In this document: in pieces, positions 58,501 through 64,000 of the stretch
Layout of the letters: the number at the start of each line of letters is the position of its first letter
How positions within the stretch are numbered: the first letter of the stretch is position 1
NCBI RefSeq assembly: GCF_000715075.1
Contig: NC_134101.1
Location: forward strand, 136,042,237-136,106,236
Length of the DNA stretch: 64,000 nucleotides
Source of the DNA: Nicotiana tabacum
Lineage: Eukaryota; Streptophyta; Magnoliopsida; Solanales; Solanaceae
Direction: 5' to 3'
Position numbers and translations under genes: made by a program
The notes under the pieces: model-generated
Databases searched by the model: none
What the model was told of the DNA's origin: nothing
What the model saw: only the letters and a program-made list of their open reading frames with translations

Positions 58501-60521
58501 AACCACAGCTCTAGTATTGGTTTTACCATCAGCTTCAGGTTCATATACCGTATATTGTGATGCCTCAAGAGTTGGGATTGGTTTTGTATTGATGCAGGAG
58601 GGTAGAGTTATTGCTTATGCTTCTCGTCAGTTGAAGCCCCATGTGAAGAATTACCATGTTCATGATTTGGAGTTGGCTGCCATAGTTCATGCATTGAAGA
58701 TTTGGAGGCATTATTTGTATGGCGTATCTTGTGTGGTATTCACCGATCATTGCAGTCTTCAGCATTTGTTCAAGCAAAAGGATCTTAATTTGAGGCAGCG
58801 GAGATGGTTGGAGTTGCTTAAGGATTATGATATCACTATACTATACCATTCAGGGAAGGCCAATGTGGTGGCCGATGCTTTGAGCCGAAAGGCAGTGAGT
58901 ATGGTGAGTTTGGCATATATTCCAGTTGGGGAGAGACCCCTAACAGTTGATGTTGAGGCCTTTGCCAATCGGTTCGTGGGGTTGGATATTTCGGAGCCCA
59001 CTCAAGTGTTGGCGTGTGTGATTTCTCGGTCTTCCTTATATGATCGCATCAGAGAGCGCCAATATGATGATCCGCATTTGCTTGTCCTTAAGGACAGAGT
59101 TCAGCATGATGATGCTAGAGATGTGACCATTGGTGATGATGGGATGTTGAGGATGCAGGGCTGGATTTGTGTGCCCAATATGGATGGGCTTCGGGAGTTG
59201 ATTCTGGAGGAGGACCATAGCTCGCGGTATTCCATTCATTTGGGTACCGCGAAGATGTATCAGGATTTGAGGCAGCACTATTGGTAGAGAAGAATGAAGA
59301 AAAATATTGTGGTATTTGTAGCTCGGTGTCTCAATTGTCAGCAGGTGAAATATGAGCATCAGAGATCGGGTGGCTTGCTTCAGCAGATGGTCATTCCCGA
59401 GTGGAAGTGGGAGAGGATCACTATGGACTTTGTTGTTGGACTTCCACGGACTTTGAAGAAGTTCGATGCTATTTGGGTGATTTTGGATCGGCTGGCAAAG
59501 TCCGCGCACTTCATTCCTGTGTGTATTACCTATTATTCAGAGCGGTTAGCAGAGTTATACATTCGGGAGATTGTTCGGTTGCATGGTGTTCCAGTATATA
59601 TTATTTCAGATCGGGGTACTCTGTTTACTTCCCAATTTTGGAAGTCTGTTCAGCGAGAGTTGGGTACTTAGGTGGAGTTGAGCACAACTTTTCATCCTCA
59701 GACGGATGGGCAGTCCGAGCGTACTATTCAGATATTGGAGGACATATTGCGTGCTTGTGTTATTGATTTTGGAGGTTCATGGGATGTGTTTCTACCGCTT
59801 GCAGAGTTTACCTACAACAACAACTACCAGTCGAGTATTCAGATAGCCGATATGAGGCTTTGTACGGGAGGCGATGTAGATCTCCAGTTGGTTGGTTCGA
59901 GCCCGAAGAGGCTAGGCTATTGGGGACAGATTTGTTCAGGGTGCCTTAGAGAAGGTGAAGGTGATTCAGGAGATGCTTCATACAACGCAGTCGCAACAGA
60001 AGAGTTATGCAGACCAGAAGGTTCGAGATATGTCCTACATGGTTGGTGAGAAGGTCTTGCTGAAGGTTTCGCCCATGAAGGGTGTTATGAGATTTGGAAA
60101 GAAAAGAAAGTTGAGTCCGCGGTTCATTGGGCCTTTTGAGGTGCTTCGGAGGATTGGAGAGGTGGCTTATGAGCTTGCCTTGCCACCCAGCTTGTCTAGC
60201 GTGCATCCGATATTTCATATTTCTATGCTCTGGAAGTACATTGGGGACCCGTCTCATGTTTTGGACTTCAGCACGGTTCAGTTGGATGATGATTTGACCT
60301 ATGATGTGGAGCCAGTAGCTATTTTGGGTCATCAGGTTCGGAAGTTGAGGTCAAAGGATATAGTTTCAGTGAAAGTACAGTGGAAAGGTCGGCCCGTGAA
60401 GGAGGCTACTTGGGAGACCGAGCGGGGGATGCGTAGCAGATATCCTCACCTATTTGAGGCTTCAGGTATGTTTCTTGACTCGTTCGAGGATGAACGTTTG
60501 TTTAAGTTGGGGAGGATGTAA
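55600..60521 (+). pseudogene. G3 gag-pol (gypsy type), broken by a few stops
   Basis: ATG at 55600 with an early TGA (CGA to TGA at 55613). Gag has an Arg/Gly run and a zinc knuckle near 56822 (CYECREF-stop-HMRRQC). The longest frame, 56847-57818, holds protease [13 protein letters not shown] and the start of RT ([31 protein letters not shown]). RT goes on with [11 protein letters not shown] near 58115. RNase H is open at 58517-58900 ([22 protein letters not shown]). Integrase has [29 protein letters not shown] and [13 protein letters not shown] in one frame to 59671, then HPQTDGQSERT. A chromodomain-like tail is at about 60310-60440 ([16 protein letters not shown]). The final TAA (60519-60521) lies inside the 3' LTR. 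Fewer breaks than in G1/G2 suggest a younger copy. Confidence 0.93.
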
Positions 60522-63340
60522 CGGCATGGCCAGTCGTCTCATAAGTTACCGCTCTGTTTCCCCCCATTTCTACTTCATTATGCTTCGTTATCCATACTTT
60601 ATGTGATCGAGTTGAGTAGTTTGCGTTCGGAGTGGATTTGGTAAGAAATGAGACACTTAGTCTCTTTTAAGTTGGAAAAGTCAACCGGATGTTGACTTAT
60701 GAGCTAGAGGTCTCGGATGTGAGTTCCGATGGTTCGTTTAGCTTCGGGAGGTGATTTATTATTTAGGTGTGTGATCGGAATTGGTTTTGGAGGTCCCGTG
60801 TAGAATTAGGCTTGAATTGGCGAAGTTAGTATTTTGGCGATTTCCGGTTGGTAGGTGAGATTTTGATCTGAGGGTCGGAATGGAATTCTGAGAGTTGAAG
60901 TAGCTTCATGGTGTCATTTGGGATATGTGTGCAAAGTTTAGGTCATTTGGACGTGGTTTGGTTGGGTTTTTGATCGAAAACGTATTTCGGAAGATTTCTC
61001 AAAAACTAGGCTTGAATCCGATGTGTTTCGGGTAATTTGATGTTGTTTGAGGTGCTTTAATGATTGGAACAAGTTTGAATAAGGTATTGGGTCATGTCGG
61101 TGCTTTTGGTTGAGGTCCCGAGGGCCTCGGGGTGACTTTGGATGGTTAACGGGAAGAGTTTTGGACTTAAGAGATTTCAGAAGATTGTTGCTTCTAGTAT
61201 TTCCGCACCTGTGGATTAGGGACCGCAGGTGCGGTGCCGCACATGTGGAAGGGGAGCCATAGAAGCGGTTTTGGGAAGAGTAGTTGGGGATTTCAAATGC
61301 GGCATATGGACCGCACCTGCGGAGTAGCAGCTACGGTTCGTGGACCGCAGATGTGGAATATGGTCCCTTAAGTGATTTCCGCAGAAGCGGAAGCTAGACA
61401 GCAACTGCGGTACCGCAGAAGCGGGCTTTTGTTCGCAGATGGGAAAAAAAACCCTGGGAATAATGTTTTAATTCGTTTCATCCGTGATTTTGAAGCTCAT
61501 TTACTCCATTGTTGATCATTTTGAGAGCTTATTGCATGAAATTGAAGAGAGATTCAAGGGGAATCACCTAGAGGTAAGATTTATGAACTCAATACTCAAT
61601 TATTATTGTGAAATCCACCTAGAAATTCTTGGAACTAAGCTAAAAATGGAAGAACTAGGGCTTGGGATTTTGAACTTTTAAATTGGGATTTGAAGGACCA
61701 TTTGAGGTCGGAATTGAGAACTTTTGGTATGTATGAACTCATGAGGTGATAAGGAATCTAATGATGTGAAAATTTCTGAGTTTTGAGAAGGGGCTCGGGT
61801 CTTTCTAATTTTGGGATTTTTGATATTTTTCGATTGTTTTCGCTTGGGCTTTGTTCCCTTAGCATATTGTGGCGTATTCGTTCTGATTTTGGATAGATTC
61901 GACCCGCGTGGAGACTGATTCGAGGGGCAAAGGCATCACGAGCTAGAGTTGTAGCTCGTTTGAGGTGAGTAATGGTTGTAAATGATGTCCTGAGGGTTTG
62001 AAACCCCGGATTGCACATCGTAGTGCTATATTGAGGTGAGACACGTGTTGGATGATGAGTGTGGGGTCTTTTACTACTGAGGATTGAGAATTAGTCCATC
62101 CCGACTAATGATTTTACCGCGTATTTGATTGAAACTTATTTGTTATCATCATGATTTGGGCTAATTGCCATATTTGGGCTTCGTGCCAACTATTTGAACC
62201 CTTTGGGGATTTTGATTGATTTTCCTCACTATACTTGTTAAGAATCATATCCTCATTCATGTGTCTATCTGTTTTAAACGATTCGAGCTGGTGTTATCAT
62301 ACTTTTCCTAAATGAGAGGAATTTGTGGGCTAAGATTCCTATCTTCTATTATTGTGCCCGAGAGGCTGTGAGGTTAATGACTGAGAGGGGTTGAGAACCC
62401 AATGGTGAGGATATTATATATGTTATGGATCGGGCTGCACGCCGCATCAATACTTATATGGATCGGGCTGCATGCCACAGCAATATAGCGCATGGGCTGT
62501 AGGAGCCCCTCCGGAGTCTGCACACCCCTAGTGAGCGCTGTCGACTATCTATATGGATCAGGCTGCATGCCGCAGCGATGTATAGATTGGCCTGCATGCC
62601 GTAGTGGTTATTCTGATTTCTGTTATTATGAGAGATATATGGGTCGAGAGCTGAGAATGAGCACTAAGTGAGAAGAGTGAGCCCGAGGAGATAATATTGT
62701 TCTGAGTGATTGATACTGTGTCCGAGGGGTGGATTTATACTTGTTAATTACCTGCTAAATTACCTGTTTTACTTGGTTTAAAGGGATTCCATTTGACTTC
62801 TTCATTGATTTACTGCTTTAAGTGATTTTACTGATTGATATAGAACTGCTTTGTGCTTTTACGTGTTTTCTTGCTTTCAGCCATTATTTATGATTATTAC
62901 TCACTGGGTCGGAGTACTCACATTACTCCCTGCATCGTGTGTGCAGATTCAGGCATCGTAGAGGCCGCTCCTGAGAGCTGATCCTCCTAGTCCAGGTAGT
63001 GTTTTCGGAGACCACGAGGTAGTTGTTGGTGTCCGCAACCCCCGTGCCTCCCTTATCTTATTACTTTTATATTCTTCAAATAGTTGTACCGGATATCATA
63101 TCTAGTTGACTCGTATCAGGATCCTTAGTTGCTCATGACTTGTGACACCCCGGTTTGGGTTGTGTCGGGATGGTTTTCTACTGTTATTATCGTAAATTCC
63201 GCAAATTATGGTTATTATATCATGTTTTAGAACTATTTACGATATTTAACTATTTAAAAGAGGTGTTCTGTTTTGGTCTGGCTGGTCTTGTCTTTATGAG
63301 AGGCGCCATCACGACCGGGTTTGGGGTTAGGGTCGTGGCA
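60517..63340 (+). repeat. G3 3' LTR (2824 bp)
   Basis: TGTAACGGCATGGCC... to ...GGGTCGTGGCA, preceded by the purine tract AGTTGGGGAGGA. It contains dyads at about 61200-61440 and five or so GGATCGGGCTGCACGCCGC-type units at about 62425-62610. Confidence 0.92.
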
Positions 63341-64000
63341 GTAGCTATATATAAAGCGCAACAATGTAATTAACTAGTATCAATATCTACTTATTATTTA
63401 TATTTCATAATTAAATTGCTAATTATATCCAAAATATAACGATTGGTGTCAATTACTAGTGGAACCATAGTAAACATAATTTTATGGTCGCTATCTATAT
63501 CTACTTATTATATATATAGACGTTCAATGTAACTATATATAAAGCGAATAATGTAATTAACTAGTGTCAATATCTACTTAATATTTATATTTCATAATTA
63601 AACTGCTAATTATATCCCAAAATATAACAATTTGTGTCAATTGACTAGTGGAACCATAGTAAACGTAATTTATGGTCGCTATCAATATCTACTTATTATA
63701 TATATAGACGTTCGTTGTAACTATATATAAAGCGCAACAATGTGATTAACTAGTATCAATATATACTTATTATTTATATTTCATAATTAAACTTCTAATT
63801 ATATCCCAAATATAACGATTGATGTCAATTGATTAGTGGAACCATAGTAAATATAATTTATGGTCGCTATCAATATCTACTTATTATATATATAGACGTT
63901 CAATGTAACTATATATAAAGGGCAACAATGTAATTAACTAGCATCAATATCTACTTATTATTTATATTTCATAAATAAATTGCTAATTATATCCAAAATA
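63341..64000. repeat. AT-rich satellite array, right block
   Basis: Same satellite as 52331-53111. The phrase around TACTTATTATTTATATTTC recurs at about 63388, 63576, 63764 and 63952, a steady 188-base period. All units here are the short type. The array runs past the window end. Confidence 0.9.

Larger units (their letters stand above)
53112..63340 (+). mobile_element. G3: Ty3/gypsy chromovirus-like element in the satellite
   Basis: Truncated 5' LTR 53112-55397, primer site at 55398, gag-pol 55600-60521, complete 3' LTR 60517-63340. Domains are in gypsy order and a chromodomain-like C-terminus is present. It is a different family from G1/G2 in LTR sequence but of similar plan. The satellite resumes at 63341, so it inserted within the array. 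The left junction has lost the first roughly 520 bases of the LTR, so no target duplication can be seen. Confidence 0.92.

Overview
This window is nuclear DNA from a flowering plant. The element families and the residue style of the captured host exons look most like Solanaceae, but that is a judgement from memory and was not searched. I see no intact host gene, no tRNA or rRNA gene and no prokaryotic feature. Nearly all of it is transposable-element sequence. GT-AG introns, tRNA-Met primer sites, 5-bp target duplications for LTR elements and a 3-bp duplication for the CACTA element are all visible.

Layout. C1 (1-5935, minus) is a decayed Ty1/copia element whose left LTR is cut by the window start. 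Host DNA follows (5936-6674). From 6675 to 51858 lies a four-level nest. G2 is a plus-strand chromodomain-type Ty3/gypsy element with TSD TTTGG (6670-6674 and 51859-51863). Its 5' LTR was split at 9706/43554 by G1, a minus-strand element of the same family (9707-43553, TSD AGTAC). The 5' LTR of G1 was split by a 23.3-kb CACTA (En/Spm) DNA transposon (19084-42417, TSD AAT). The CACTA element was in turn hit in exon 1 of its TnpA-like gene by C2, a plus-strand Ty1/copia element (27423-32352, TSD GTTTC/GCTTC). After the nest come a short host stretch, an AT-rich satellite of about 188/226 bp (52331-53111), a third gypsy element G3 (53112-63340, plus) and more of the same satellite to the window end.

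The CACTA element is the most interesting object. On its minus strand it has a TnpD-like transposase gene (35931-39241) and a TnpA-like gene (22398-32629) for which ten exons can be placed to the base. One internal exon is present as four tandem copies of about 343 bp. The element also carries fragments of host genes with their splice sites: a receptor-like kinase exon (24469-24704), three exons of an FKBP53-type nuclear immunophilin (about 40513-41300), a probable N-terminal exon of a bHLH factor (about 20125-20309) and one or two unidentified exons (33530-33619, 35378-35427). It is therefore a gene-capturing CACTA transposon that later became a retrotransposon target.

How the parts relate. 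All coding regions are broken by stops and frameshifts, so present movement would need proteins from other copies. The insertion order is fixed by nesting: G2, then G1, then CACTA, then C2. The two C2 LTRs differ at about 21 of 347 positions by my hand count. The G1 insertion also left two long LTRs of one family back to back in opposite orientation (6675-12711), a natural template for hairpin RNA.
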